Origin: Aphelocoma coerulescens
Taxonomy: Eukaryota; Chordata; Aves; Passeriformes; Corvidae
NCBI RefSeq assembly: GCF_041296385.1
Contig: NC_091013.1
Coordinates: forward strand, 30,699,001-30,763,000
Direction: 5' to 3'
DNA length: 64,000 nt
The position numbers were made by a program, and so were the translations under genes. The notes under the pieces are model-generated. The model saw only the letters and a program-made list of their open reading frames with translations. It was not told the origin of the DNA and did not search any database. Shown here piece after piece: positions 32,136 through 47,500 of this stretch. How positions within the stretch are numbered: position 1 is the first letter of the stretch; each line of letters starts with the position of its first letter.

Positions 32136-32401
32136 AAACCCCACAAAGCTTTAGATGAAAGTCTTTCTATCCTTGTAAAATATTATTGTGCTTAAGGCAA
32201 TGATGTATATGCTTTAAAAACTACTTGTTAAGAAGGATGAAAGAGTTAGGATGCAATCTCTGCCTGAAGTTTCTCTAAGTGCTTGAACATAGGCTTGAAG
32301 ACCCTAAAGCATAATCCAAGCTTTTTCATATTCAGTTGAAATGAAACAATCATTACCTCACAGTCAATGAGACAGCTCTCCAATGAGAGCTTCCATTTCT
32401 A

Positions 32402-32668
<267 letters not shown>

Positions 32669-32903
32669 CTAACAAGCAAAACTAAGACACAAACTGATCT
32701 ATTATTTATGGCAAGGTAGGTGGAGCTAGAGAGTCTGTGTGACCACATACAAAACTGTTTTAATGCAAAATACAGCACTTCAGGATCAGTATTACACATC
32801 ATGACATGCAACAGCTGATGCTAAGTCACTCATGGTGGTTCATTCACACACTTTCCACTCCAGACAACCAATGAGCTATTAAGTATGACCTGACATTGCA
32901 ATT

Positions 32904-33170
32904 CACAGAATCAGAGAATGGTTGGAAGGGCTTAAAGGGTTGGGTTGGGTTGGAAGGGATCTGAAAGACCATCCAGCTCCAAAACCCTGCCATGGGCAGG
33001 GACACCTGCACCTAACACCTGCCCCTAGACCAGGTTGCTCAGAGCTCCATCCAGCCTGGCCTTGAACACCTGCAAGGATGAAGCATCCACAGATTCTCTG
33101 GATAGCCTGTTCCAGTGCTCCAGCCCTCTAACCAACTTGGTGGCCCTTCTCAGGGCTCTCTCGAACAGGT
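32904..33170 (-). repeat. CR1 LINE 3' fragment
   Basis: Begins with CACAGAATCAGAGAATGG, includes a GGGTTGGGTTGGG run, and continues with CCATGGGCAGGGACACCTGC and AGACCAGGTTGCTCAGAGC. This is the complement of a CR1 3' end. It lies within CNOT11 intron 1, in the sense orientation of that gene. Confidence 0.9.
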
Positions 33171-33347
33171 TATTTTTTTTTAGAAACTGATTTAGTCAAC
33201 ACTGGTAGTGTCATATTTACTTGAGAGGAAAAAACTGTTACACTCTCATGTATTTCTAACAGGTTTGTTTCACAGCTTTAAGGCTGTCAGAAGCCTCCTA
33301 TCATTTCCAGCTTTTTGTGACAGCTTTCTCCCAAAAAATTCCGTGTT

Positions 33348-33740
33348 ATCACAGAATCAATTAAATTGGAAAAGACCTCTGAGATCATCGAGTCCAACTT
33401 GTGACTGAACACCACCTTGTCAACTACACCAGGGCACTGAGTGCCATGTCCAGTCTTTTCTTAAGCACCTCCACAGACGGTGACAGCACCACGTCCCTGG
33501 ACAGCCCATTCCAATGTCTAATCACCCTTTTTGTGAAGAAATCCCTCATGTCCTAAACCTAAACCTCTCCTGGTGCAGCTTTACACTATGTCCTCTTGTC
33601 CTGTCGCTGGTTGCCTGGGAGAAGAGGCCGTCCCCCACCTGGCTACAACCTCCTTTCAGGTGGTTGTAGACAGTGATAAGGTACCCCAAGCCTCCTCTTG
33701 TCCAGGCTAAACAGCCCCAGCCCCCGGAGGCAGCTCTAGA
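33348..33740 (-). repeat. CR1 LINE 3' copy, left arm of an inverted pair
   Basis: Starts with ATCACAGAATCAATT and ends near the AGGCTAAACAGCCCC motif. Read on the minus strand it includes the C-terminal codons of the CR1 reverse-transcriptase ORF and the 3' UTR. It is about 98% identical, by eye, to the plus-strand copy at about 35056-35506. It lies in CNOT11 intron 1, close to exon 1. Confidence 0.9.
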
Positions 33741-33876
33741 GAGCTCTAAGGTCCAAGCAAGCGGCCTGGCTGGCACCAAGCCTAGAGACGCTGCCCGTGC
33801 AGGATTCCCACCGCTTTCTCCAGGAGGGCTCCCGTGCCGCCCGCCTGCCCCCGCTCCCCGCCGCGCTGGGACACAC

Positions 33877-35506
<1,630 letters not shown>

Positions 35507-38500
35507 GGGCTGATGTTCATCCATGTCTTCCGTGGTCCAGTTCAGTTGAGAATATCCATTTTGCTGGTGGGGCTCTCAGCACAGCTGAAGGGTAGTGAGC
35601 AGCTGTCACGTGTCTGGGAATCAGGGATGGAAGCACATCCCTATTAAGTGTGATGATCTGTTTCACTGGCTTATCCTGTGGAAGTACGTCTGATGGGACA
35701 GCAAGTCACTGGCTTAACCTGAAGAAGTGCTGACGGCATGGCCTGGAGGAATGGCTTTCTGTGGAATGTGAAGAGAGAAGAAGGGCTTAGGAAGTCCTGA
35801 GAGCAGGCAGGCACTGATTCTTCTGGTAGTAGTACTTCTCCCAACTCACCCTGCCCTAAAGATCTTGGCTTTGCAGATAGCCATAGCAGTGTAAGAGATG
35901 GGATTCAGTTTCGAAAATAATATAGATTGAAGCCTTGTGTTCTGTATATAGACCAAGTAATGGAAGTGTTCCCTATGTCACATTTCTGATGGGAAAGAAA
36001 CTCTGTAAATGATTCACATACATACAGAGCTGTAATAAATGGGTTTGTGAGAAAAACAAGGTCTACAGCCAGGTGAGGCAAGATCTGAAAGCCTTGTTGA
36101 TGGAGCAGTTACTCACCAGCAGACTGGATCACAGTGAGAAGTCTGCTTGCAGCAGGCTGCTAGAACAGTAAAGCAGAAGGAAGAGGATGCCAGTGAGCTT
36201 CCTGACATGCCCAGCATATTCAAGGAAACAAAGGATTATTTGGAAGTTTAGGCCAAATTAGAGTTTACTAACAGCTGGAGCAAGGACTTTAATTGTAAGA
36301 TTTAGGAAGAAGATGAAAGGATTGCAAATAGCTGAGGAAGTAAACTATGTATGTGTGTGGTAGAGCTAGATGGAGAACATGGGAAAGCACAGGCCTCAGA
36401 CCAACCATCAGGTTTTCTGTTTCTGGTGTGCTGACAAACTTTGCATTTGTTCATTTTTGGGATGAAGTTTATGGTTAGAAATGATCATGTCTAAAATTGT
36501 GTGTTAAACTGACGGATGGCTTGCTGGGTGGTTTAGCACCCAAACAAACCATTGATTCTTCTGTCCAGGTGGTCTTTTTTGTACCTGCTCCTAGTAACAA
36601 ACTCTGCTGAAGACAGCAGAGTGAAGAGAAGAAACACGTTTAGAAAGAAAAAGCTGCTTTTTCTTTTCCTATAGATTTCAGAAACATAATCCACTCTTTG
36701 ATTTTATGCTTACTGAAATAATGGGTGCAGAACTGCAGAAATGGGCTTCAGAGAAATAAAAGGTTTCCCTGATGACTGAGATAGCAAAAAAATTGTGTGA
36801 CTCATATGTGCTCACTAATGCAGCCATATGAAAGCATTCTATCCAAATTAAAAGGTTTCTGGTCAGAACAGGAAAGCTAACAGTTTAGAAGACAGAATAC
36901 TTAATAGGAAGTGGGATGGGCACAAGCATCAGTTGACAAAGGGAATTTTGAAGTCACAATGATTTAAAAACTGATTACCATTTCAGGGTAGGAAAAACCT
37001 TAATCTAAAAAAAAGATGGGGGTAAAATGCTCTTGGGACATGAAGTGTAGTAAGGAAAAGAGTGTTTCTGTGGATGCGTGGGGCACTATATTTTGTGTAC
37101 ACATGAGTGTGTTGAATGTTCTTGGGCTGAAAACTTGTGTAATGTAGAAGTGAGAGTGTGTGGCACTAGTGCAGACTCAAATAAAATGATTTCTTGGCTG
37201 GATCTGAAATGGATTGCATTACACTCAGGGAGGAAGGTCGGGACCTCAGCTACCTTGGTGGGCCAGGGGATCGGATTCTGCAGGAGATGTCCCACTGCAG
37301 CACAGTCTCATGATATAAAAGGAGGAGTTCAGTTTTCTCCCTTTGCAGAACAACTCCTCCGGGAGCAGGCTGAGCATATTCCATTTCTTTTAGGTGGCCT
37401 ATGGAATAGCTATTAAATGGTCAATACAAGCACAAAATACACCTGTCAATTTTTATGTTTAAGGAAGAACCTCAGTAAAAGCCATGGTTTGAGTTCCTAA
37501 AGAGGGATGAAGAGATTTGGGCTATACTTAAATTTCTGACTCTCAGCCCCCTTGTGTAACTCTGTCCTGTTGGCTCAAAAACACAAATACATATTAGCAC
37601 AGACACAGAGATTGCAGACTAAAAGTGACACAGGCAATCTAATTTGGCAGGTTACCCTTTGCAAATACAAATAAGCCTTTACAAAATGATTTGGCTGTTA
37701 TAATGCAATTGGTTTAATATATTAAAAAAATCAGCCTTTGATGAATTGTAATTGTTACTGGAAAATTAGATCCACAACCAAAGGAGAACAGTCAGATTTG
37801 ATTTCCTGACCTAAGGCAAGGCTGTGCAATTTAACTGTAGGAGCTGTCTTTCCTTCTTTCCTTCTTAAAATTGATTATATTATTGTTTGCTATTGTGTTT
37901 TAGATGATGCATAAGAAACACAAACTGCACTGCAGGTACTATAAAAAAAATCCTAATGAAGGGTAGATAGAAAAAGGCAACATCTGGAAGGAGCAATAGA
38001 AGTATTAAAGATCTGTCCAGCCAGTATTTTAGTTTCTTCTAGCAAAGAGGCTGAATACTCGGGAAACAACTCCCAACAGCCTATCTTTTATCCCCACAGT
38101 TCATTTAGGAAGGACACAGTAGGAAGGAATTAAATCACACCTTGAAGTCAAAGAGTGAATTAAAGCGCTTCCAGATTGTTTTGGTTATTCTCATGAGAAT
38201 TCTCTCTTGTACACAAATTCCTTTCCACAGTAGTTTAAGTGACCCATCCTGTCTACAGTGTATTTTAAATAGCAGCATATCAGAGAAAGGAAGGAGAAGA
38301 TGCATTTTGTATACATCTCTTCATGTGTATCATTCTAGCAACATTTGAATGTTTTTCTTCCTAGTTCATCTCTTCAATTCAAGATACAAGACAGGACCAC
38401 CAATACAGAAACAGATTTTGTTATTCTTGGAGTAATCAACAATATTGGCATGCTAACAATGCCTAAAATTCTTCCTGAGTAACTGTGTGAGAACACATCT

Positions 38501-41500
38501 TCACTTGTTAGTCAGCTCTCAAAGCTGCCAAGGCATCTTGGATACAGCTTCAAAAGCACTTAAGAAACACCAAAAATATCATTGCATGAATGGCTTCATA
38601 AGTGCTGAATACTGAGTGGCTTAGAAATAAACATGTTCATTCCTGAATTCTTTAACTACTGTGAGTTTTAGTAATGTGTCTGTATTTTAAGCCACACATG
38701 ATCACACCTGTAAATTAACATTAATCCACTCTTGATTCCTTGAGTGTTAGACACTCCCAGAAGAGAGAGAATTTTGGCCCAATTAAAATTAATGGTGAAA
38801 CTCCAACAGGGACATACTGGCATGTAAAAGCAGCATACAGTATGGCTATTTGCATATGTCTTTGGATAGACCCTTCTTCTGACAAGGAAACCCTTTCCTG
38901 ATCACTCAGAAACACTTTTTCCTCCTATTTCTTCAAGACTATTTGAAGCAAAATAATAGTCTCATTTGTCCTTTTTTTTCCCTCTTTTTTCAGACAGGAT
39001 TTTTTAAAAAATCCATTTGTAATTTTAAAATATCTGAGCATATGTTCTGTGTGGAAAAATTCAGTCTGTGCATTGCTTGGGAACTCTTCACTGTGAAGTT
39101 TAATTTGAGCACTCAGCGTTTTTAATTTGAGCTATGCAATTGCACATCTGACTCAAATGGAACTATTTCCGTTCCCTGGCTCCATGACTTGATTTATGCT
39201 TTATGGTTCTGTTTTCATCCAAAATCAATTTCAGTAGACTCTTTACCTGCAGATAAAATTGCAGGAGGAAGTGCTTTATGTTTAAGCTACAAATTTGAAA
39301 TCCACCTTCTGAAAGAATATTCAATAATTCTGAGCTGATTAGAAAGCTCTTGTCCAGGAATTGGGAGATTCAGGTTTTCTTTGTCTCCCTACAGGGTTTT
39401 AAACTCCAGCCCAGACTATGGCTATTAGGAGTAGAGGGGAGTGTTATCTCCTTTGGCTAAAGTTACTTTGCTTTGTTTACAGGCATTAAAGATTCACCAC
39501 CAGAGGAAGGGAGAAAAAGCAGGATCTGATGGATTTAATGAGAGTGTGACGTTCAGGACCATGGGTGGTCTGTGTTGTAGTCCTGCTCCAGGAATGAGGC
39601 AAATGTGCACAATAGCAATCAAGTGTAAAAGCATAAAACTACATGTGTGAAGGGACTAGAAATCTGTTGTTTCTCTTGCCCACCTAAACTCCAGCCATTG
39701 GGAGAGTCACTTCTTCCCATTCTTCCTCTTTATAATCAAAGGGATATATTTTGATTATAATTAAAATTCAGAAATTTAGTAAGGAATCTCTCAGTCTCAT
39801 ATGCATAGTTTCATATAGTAATATGCTTTCAGTGGCACAGCTTCACACATTTGTCTGTATCCTGAGTTCCGTGTCATTAGTTTCCTCATGTTCACGTATG
39901 TTTCTAACACCCAGTGAGCTCTTTGCAGGGCTTTCTATCACAGTGCCTACAAAGTTTCTCTTGTGTCTCACTTTATTTCCTTCTAAGTATCTTGCACATC
40001 CTCTTGCACATCTTGTTATTCGTCCCATCTCCTGGTTTATGCTGAAAGCTTTTAAATACTTTTTAATGATGCATAACAGCAATATAATTAGCCTAATAGC
40101 ATGCTATTGATTTTCATTTCAAACACTGACATTTGAACATTTCAATAGCCTTTTAACAGTGTGTATATTTAATGTGATTCAAAGACAAGGCAAATGCTAC
40201 ACAGTATCTCTCTACTAAAAAAGTTCAGAGTCTCTATTTCCTGACCCTCTTTCCCCATCTCCTGCAATCTTCATTCCAATCATCCACATTGAAAGTATAT
40301 AGTGTTCAGTGTTTAAAACAAGGGAGCCATAATCCTCGGTACAAGAAGATAAAAGGGAAATTCACAAAATTGCAGTATCCAGACACAGTTTTGCTTATCT
40401 GCTCTGATCACAATGAAGATATTAATGATCCACATCCAGTGAGTGCTGCCAGAGAATGCAATGCATTAGCTCTGGAGTGAACTGCCCAAAGATGCCCTCT
40501 AGACAGTTCTCACGCTAACTTTGTGAGCTAAAAAGCACAAAAATGCCATCAGCAAACATACACATCAGCATAAGATGAGATAGCAGCTCTCTTTTGATGA
40601 ATAACTCAGTAGTTACACCCTATGAAGAGTTTTGTTTCTAGGAGAGGTTTCTGAGAAGTCAATGAGAAAGATGTGAAGCAGCCATACGCTGTCCTGACCA
40701 GCCTGTGTGTGTGGCTACTTGGACATAAAACTAACAGCAGCATTGCCAGGCTGTACTAGGTATATATTTTCCTAGTGTTATAAGTAAATACCTTCATTTT
40801 CCCATACTGAGACATTTTTTTCAGAGAGTGTTTATCAAAAATGAATACAGGTCAAGTTTACATCATAACACCTTACCCTTCTGTCTTTTCACGGCATGAT
40901 TCATATTCTTTGCTCATCAATCATCTGCACAGCAACATAAATGTGCATGACACTATCAAGACATTAGGAAATACAGTTTCTGCCCTATGGTTTGATTGAA
41001 CATAAGGTAATACATGAAGAAAGAGAGAAAAGCAAAGGACATGGGAAATAAAGAAGGCCTACGTTTTTGTGAAGTCTTCAGTTAGCTTGCTGTCCCAATG
41101 TACAGCTTTTGGTTTGTAGCCACATCAAATAAGAGGATCATTTGACAAGTCATGACTCAGACCTCACTGCAACTGTATATGATTAGACAGGGGTTTTGCT
41201 ATCGAGCTTTAAAAAAAAATCAGCTGCTTTCATTATCATTTTGTTCAGATGTTTTTTCAGTCCTGTGGTTTTCTTTCAAGAAGATGATGCAAGTAAGGTC
41301 AGGAGCAAAATTTCTGAGAATATATAAGTGATTTTGAAGTCTGAGTTCCTTTTTGAATTATTAGTAGTTCCCAGAATGCATGTTAGACTGAAATTATGAT
41401 ACACAATTTTCAGAGGTTACCTAAGAAATTCAAAACTGTTTATCAAATAAGGTACCTAAGACAGGCATATGTATGTTTTGTTGTAAAAATGTAAGTTAGT

Positions 41501-44500
41501 TATATTTCTGCCCATAACAGAGACTCTTCTAACTAGAAACAGAAATGAGCAAGACCATCTTAGTGTACCTTGAATAGGTGGTGATAGTAATAAGTAACTT
41601 GGCTGAAAGCAGTAGAGTGGAGCATGGATATTAAACCAGTTAGAGAAGAAATCTCTTGTGCATACAGTTGAAACCAGAAGAAATTACTGTTACCCTTTCA
41701 TTTAAGATAGGTCACATGAACAGTCTCCAGAAGAACTTAATTCTCTTGGGTGGAGGGATTGTAGGATGATGACCACAAACATCTAATTTTTGACCTCTAA
41801 GTTAGGAGATCAATCCCATCCCATGGAGAAGCAAGATCAAGTTTGACACCAAATTGAGGTTAACTCCTGGTCAGAGCCCCAGTCATATCTGCAGGTAAGA
41901 TACTTGTTCCTTTTCTAATCTTCCAAGAGTGTGTTGCATCCCTTTTTCCCAGACTGTGCTGGTCTTTCCTATTTTAAACTTAAATTCTTCAGGATGAGGA
42001 CTGCCTCTAGTGACAGTACAGCAATTTCTGGGACTATCCCAGTAATGGAAATTCTGGCATGTCTCAGGAAGAAGGGGCTTCTGTGCATAGGCAGTTGAAG
42101 CAAAAACTAATGGGTAGTGCAAAACCAAAGGGGTTGTACAACTGCTGCTTTCTGCCCACCCACTGTGGGGGAAGTCCCCTGTGGCTCCTGCTGTTGGCAC
42201 TTGTGTCTTGCAACAATCAGAAGTTTCTAGAGGATGTGGAACTACTTTGTTCCCTGTCTGTTAAGCATGACTATAAAAGCCCAAGTCCCCAGTGCTGCCA
42301 GTTCAGTGAAACTGAAAGGTAGTAAATTCAAATCTCATAAACAAAAAGCATTTTATATACAGCATGCATATAAAGAACTTACTGCTACAGACTGTCACAG
42401 AGGCCACAGTTATTGTAAGGAGGCCTGACATTTTCAAAAATAACAAAATATCTAGAGTAAATTCAGGAAAGGAGACATTTAGAAGGCAAATAAGTGCTTC
42501 TTCATCTTAGACAATCTCTTAATGATGGATGAGATCTTTTTGGGGATTATTTTCTCTGTTGTAACTTGTCCTGGTCACCATCAGACAGGAATTTCTAGAC
42601 GATAAATCGGAACAAATACAGCAATTTCTGTGTTGCTCACTTACAGCTGAGAGAGTCTGATGACCATAAAGTGCACCAAGGGTTTGATGTAAAGCACATC
42701 ATCCATCACTGATGCAGTAAAACTGCACTCATTCTGTGGGGCTGGGGAAAATTGCCCAACAGGCAGCTGTTCTGCTGGGCAGTGATGTGTACTCTTGGGT
42801 AATGTGGCATTGGTGTACAAGGCCCTGTATTCATTGCTCTGCTCTCATATGCTTAAAAGAATCCCAGATTGTGCAATTCGCTCACCTCCTGCTCTTCCTT
42901 TTAATTCTTTGCTCAAAATCCAGTGCAAACTTCCTCTCTCATCCTGACTATTTATAAGTATACATAGAAACAAATGTTTTGTAAAGATGTAAGAGACATT
43001 CTTCTTTATTCCCAGGGGCAAATAAAACCTTTTATTTTTAGCCCAGTTTCCTAAGGAAATAAGACTGATGCAATCACATTGTCTATTTGTCTGTCTATCA
43101 AACTGGCCCCCTTCCCCCATTCCCTCCCCCCATCAACTTCTCACCATTAATTTCTTCCAGCCAGATCTGAAAGAAAGGCAAAATTCTTCCAAAAATGTTA
43201 AATGCACACAAGTTTTATGAAAATCAGTGGGTGGGGCAGAAGAGAGATCTTATCAGTTTCCTCGTGGGAGAAGTCAGTTCTGGCTGAATTCAGTGGGTGG
43301 GCAGCAATGGGCTGTCCCCTTGGGAACAGCTGTAACACCGCATGATGCCCGTTGTCCCCTGAAGGTGGAAGAACAAGAGTCACTGGGGTGGGAGTTCAGA
43401 GGTGCTTCTGGAGAGGTTCTCCTGGGTACTTGGCAATATTTCAGGGTTTGGGAGAGAGATATGGTGGCAAAGGGGAAGGGAAGGAATGGGGTTGTGGGAC
43501 ATTTGAGGGCAGAGCACACTTTAGGGTTTTCTTTATACCCAAAGGAGCTGAAGGTTAAAGTCATATTCTGGGGAGCTTCTCAAGGAACATGGTGGAAAAT
43601 AAATGCAAAGCCAGTGCTAGAAAAGGGGACACAAAAAGCAGTTTTGGTTTTCAAACAGCTTCTCCAACTTAGTCTGACATCTACTAATGCCTTCCTAATA
43701 TCTTTACTTAATATCTTGTGATGTCTGAGGTTTTTTTTTAATGGAGAAATTGGTAAGATAATTTCAGACACCAAGCTTCCATAAGTTCCTTCCTATTCAC
43801 TAATATGCTGGTTAGCAGGTAACATTTAAACACAGAGATAAGGTCTCTTGTCATAGGTCTGGGAAGCAGCTTCTTCTGTTAGGGAATTCCAACTAGTCAA
43901 TACTCTAAAAATGCATTTTAAAACAGTATTGGTGACAGGCCTTTACTTCAGTTGTCCTGCTCTTCCTCATGAAACCCCAGCTACTTGTTTGCCAAATTCT
44001 TTCAAGCTTAAATCTGAAGTACCTGAATCTGGAGACTACTGTCTTGCAAGGGATTCAGAACAGGTTAATGGATAAAGATGAGATAAAGATAAAAAAGCAG
44101 TGACCCTATTCTGATGAGCAATGTAAATAGGAAATTCTCTTCTCCACTTTCCAATTCTCAAAAAAAAATTAATTACAGCCATCTTAGATCAGATGACTAA
44201 GCAAGAAGTCGTTGGAGCAGGGAGGGAGCGGGGAGAGGGGATAAAGGTTCCTGTTCTCCTGCTTACTGATTTTGGACACAACTCCAAATTTTTTAAAATG
44301 CAATTGGACTTGGAGTGCATGGGAAAGAAAGAAGAGTCAAGAACTACCTACAGCATGATCTTCCTCTCACATTCATGAAGTGTGTGGTGCACACAAACAT
44401 GCCACTTGCAGTGCAGAGATAGGGCTACTCAGCAGTATTTCAGGGGTGGGAAGAGAGAGGTGTGACATCCTCGTGGTATCCTTCATTTCTCTTGCTGTCC

Positions 44501-47500
44501 CTGCCTATGTCCAAAGATTGACATTCTTGATTGACGCCCTCACAGAAGGTGTGAAGGTGCAGAGTGCTGTTAACACAAATGGCCCAGAGCACACAGACAT
44601 TCAAACAAGTTTGAAGGCTGAGCCATTTTGCCTTCAGCAACTGAAACCATTTTGCAAATACTTAATATATAATTAAACCTTCTTTTCCCATCAGGTGACC
44701 TGACCTCAGCATGTAACTTGACATGCCAGGACAGAAGAAGATGGTGAGGTGGGTCAAATAAAGTAATAATGGGTAGAAACTTTCTATTTGTAAATATACT
44801 ATCAGAAACAACTTGAGCCCCTTCTCCAAAGGGGAAACCCTAGCTTTCTTCAGGATCCTTGTTTCATGCTCTATGCATCCCATGCTTGTGTCCATAAATG
44901 TTTCCCTATGATCAGCCACCATCTGTAGATCTATGTCCCTGACTGCCTGTCATTCCTGCATTTCTTGCAGAGATCACACCAAGGACAGACACATGCAGTC
45001 AGTGTAGCTGGGAAAGTGCACTCCCCCTCAGTCAGCTACTATTTCACGTATATTAGCTACTGGAGCCTGTGGTTTGGCATCAGCACAAACTTCTTCCTAT
45101 CACAGCATTAGAAGTTGTCTAATCAACACAAAAATGGTTACCTAAGCCTGGCACAGCCACCTCCTGGTTAGCAGTGGTGACCCATTTGTGCACCGGGCCC
45201 CCTCTCTGGTCTATGACAGCAGTTGTGGGTCAAAGCAAGGTCTTCAGAGCACTCCAAGTGGGCAGAGTTCCCTGTGCAAAAACTCTGTAGCTGCTGCTTA
45301 TCACCCCAGCTCTAGATCTTGATGCAATTTCACAACCCTGCAGCACCAGAGACCTCAACTGGCATGTCTGAGGCAAACAACAGCTGTCAACATTCAGCAG
45401 TGTCAGCAGCACCATTTCTTTGCCAGGACCTATCACTGTCAGGTAAGGGTTAAAAAAGACCACTGCTGAAATGCCCTTCATGGTCAGAGTCTTCTGTGTG
45501 CATCCTTCTGAAATAACATCACAATCCAAAACAGGAACAGCTCTTTCAATGGTGCAGGATCCATGCCTGGGCAGCAGCTGGAGAGGACACAAGAGAAAAA
45601 GCTGAATCAGAAGTATTTTATTTTTAGTAGTTTAATAATGGACTAGGAACGTCTGTGAGCTGGAGTTGAGGAAAAACAAACACGACTTTCCACAGCACAT
45701 GGTGAAACAGTTCCTTAGGTACTTCATGCTGGTGGATACTTTGAAGTCCTAGCCACCCTCCCAGAACTCCTTGAGTGGACTTGCATCTAGAACTGTGAAT
45801 CAAATGTGTGCTTTTGGGCAAGTTTGGTTTGTCTGGATATCCACACCCACATATGCAAGCCAGGGTAAATGCTACAGCGAGAAATGGGCAGAAGTGTAAC
45901 TTGGCAGAGCTGCAAAAGTGTGGCAGAACTGAAAGCAAAGCATCAAGTTTCCCAAGTCCCAGGGCTGCTTTGCAGTGAGAAAAGGGTAAAGCAACAACAC
46001 TACTACCTTGATTTCAGTTTCTCCATCAGCTCACTGGTTTTGCCTTGTAGGTATACAAAGTACCTGCTACCTGCATGGATGTACACATTCCTGTACTTTT
46101 GTAGGTATGGTTTTTGTCTTTAGAAGATGACATGCACCAGCAGGCTCCTCAGTTTACATCATCCTTCATCTGGCCAGAAGGAGTTGCTGCAGCTTCCAGC
46201 CAGGTCAGAGTAAACTCTATGTCCCTTTGGCACAGGCAGATGGGCTAAGAGCTATAGTCTGATAGCATTGCAATACTTCAGAAAATGCTGTTTTGGTGAG
46301 GTCCTGAGTCTTGTTGCTGGACAACACAGACACTTCTGAGACAAGCCACCATGTCCTTAAGAAGACTTAATCTCTACCATGAATGGAGCAACTCATACAC
46401 CTACGAAGGTGAGTATAACCTTGTGAAAAAGAGCATGGAGAATGTCAATAGTGTGCTTAGATAAATGGTTTCAACTGGAAAATTTGAGTTTGCTCAGTGT
46501 GGTTTATTTATGATCTGAACATCAAGAGCATTTCAAGCATCTACTTGAATAACAAAAGAAGAAACCACTCTGTATTTACACAGCCTTGCACCAACCTCTC
46601 CTTTCCCAGTAACTCTTAAACCTGTGGCTATTTTCAATGAAAGGAGAGAGAGGGGTAGAGGTCTGGAAGAGATGGAGCTGTACAATCTCCATCAGCTGGA
46701 GACCTGGCAGAGGAGAAGGGCTCTGCCATGGAGTCTGCCCTCATTTTTGCTGCCTGCTCTCTCAACTCTAACCAATTTTCCTGCTCTCATTTCTTGGCCA
46801 TTTTGCAGCTGTGTCAGACCAGCTGGCCCCAGCAGGGAGGCTTTGGGAGGGAGTCTGAACCAGACTGGGAGGAGGGGAAACAGGAAGCATTGCAGGAAGA
46901 GGGGACTGAAGATGTAAAGGCAAGATGGGGACATGGAGAGAGGGTACAGGGAGACTATTACAGTAAGGGAGGGCAGTAGAGCAGAGGCTGTTATAGGTTT
47001 TGCTGGTTTTGCTGCCTGCTACATCCTCTTCTTTGACATTTGAAAGGAATGTGAAGGTGCAAGACAACAGGAATTAATAAATAAACAGTAATAATCAGTG
47101 CTTTTCAATTCCAAGGGTTTTATAAACATTGATGAACTTTCATGAGCTGTTGGAGAGGTATTTAAGCCATATTCCACTATCACAGATAAGGAGATTAAAG
47201 CTCTGGCTCAAGTCCAAAGTTTTCAAAAGCAGAAACTACTTTTAAGAGCCCTCCTTGATGTTCAACACCAAAACTGTGAAGGGATTGATTTCACAGTTGC
47301 TATCAATGTCAATTGTATGCTATTTACTTCTGCAAAGCTAAGTCTAAACATGCACACTCAAAAGCAGCAATATCTTTTGAAAATTTAGGCTCTGTAGGCC
47401 TGTTGGGTTCTCCCAAAGTATGTAAGGAAAAACTGGTTTATGAGAGAAATAAATATGTAAAAACCTTTATGTTTTTTACTATTGCACCATGACAAGAATG

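Noticed and set aside
33546..33779. Open frame sharing its last 40 or so residues with another frame ending at 35302
   Set aside because: Both are the C-terminal end of the CR1 reverse-transcriptase ORF in the two inverted CR1 copies, not host genes.
43227..43721. 164-codon plus-strand open frame in the intergenic region
   Set aside because: No recognisable domain, signal or splice context; overlapping frames of similar size on both strands suggest local lack of stop codons rather than a gene.
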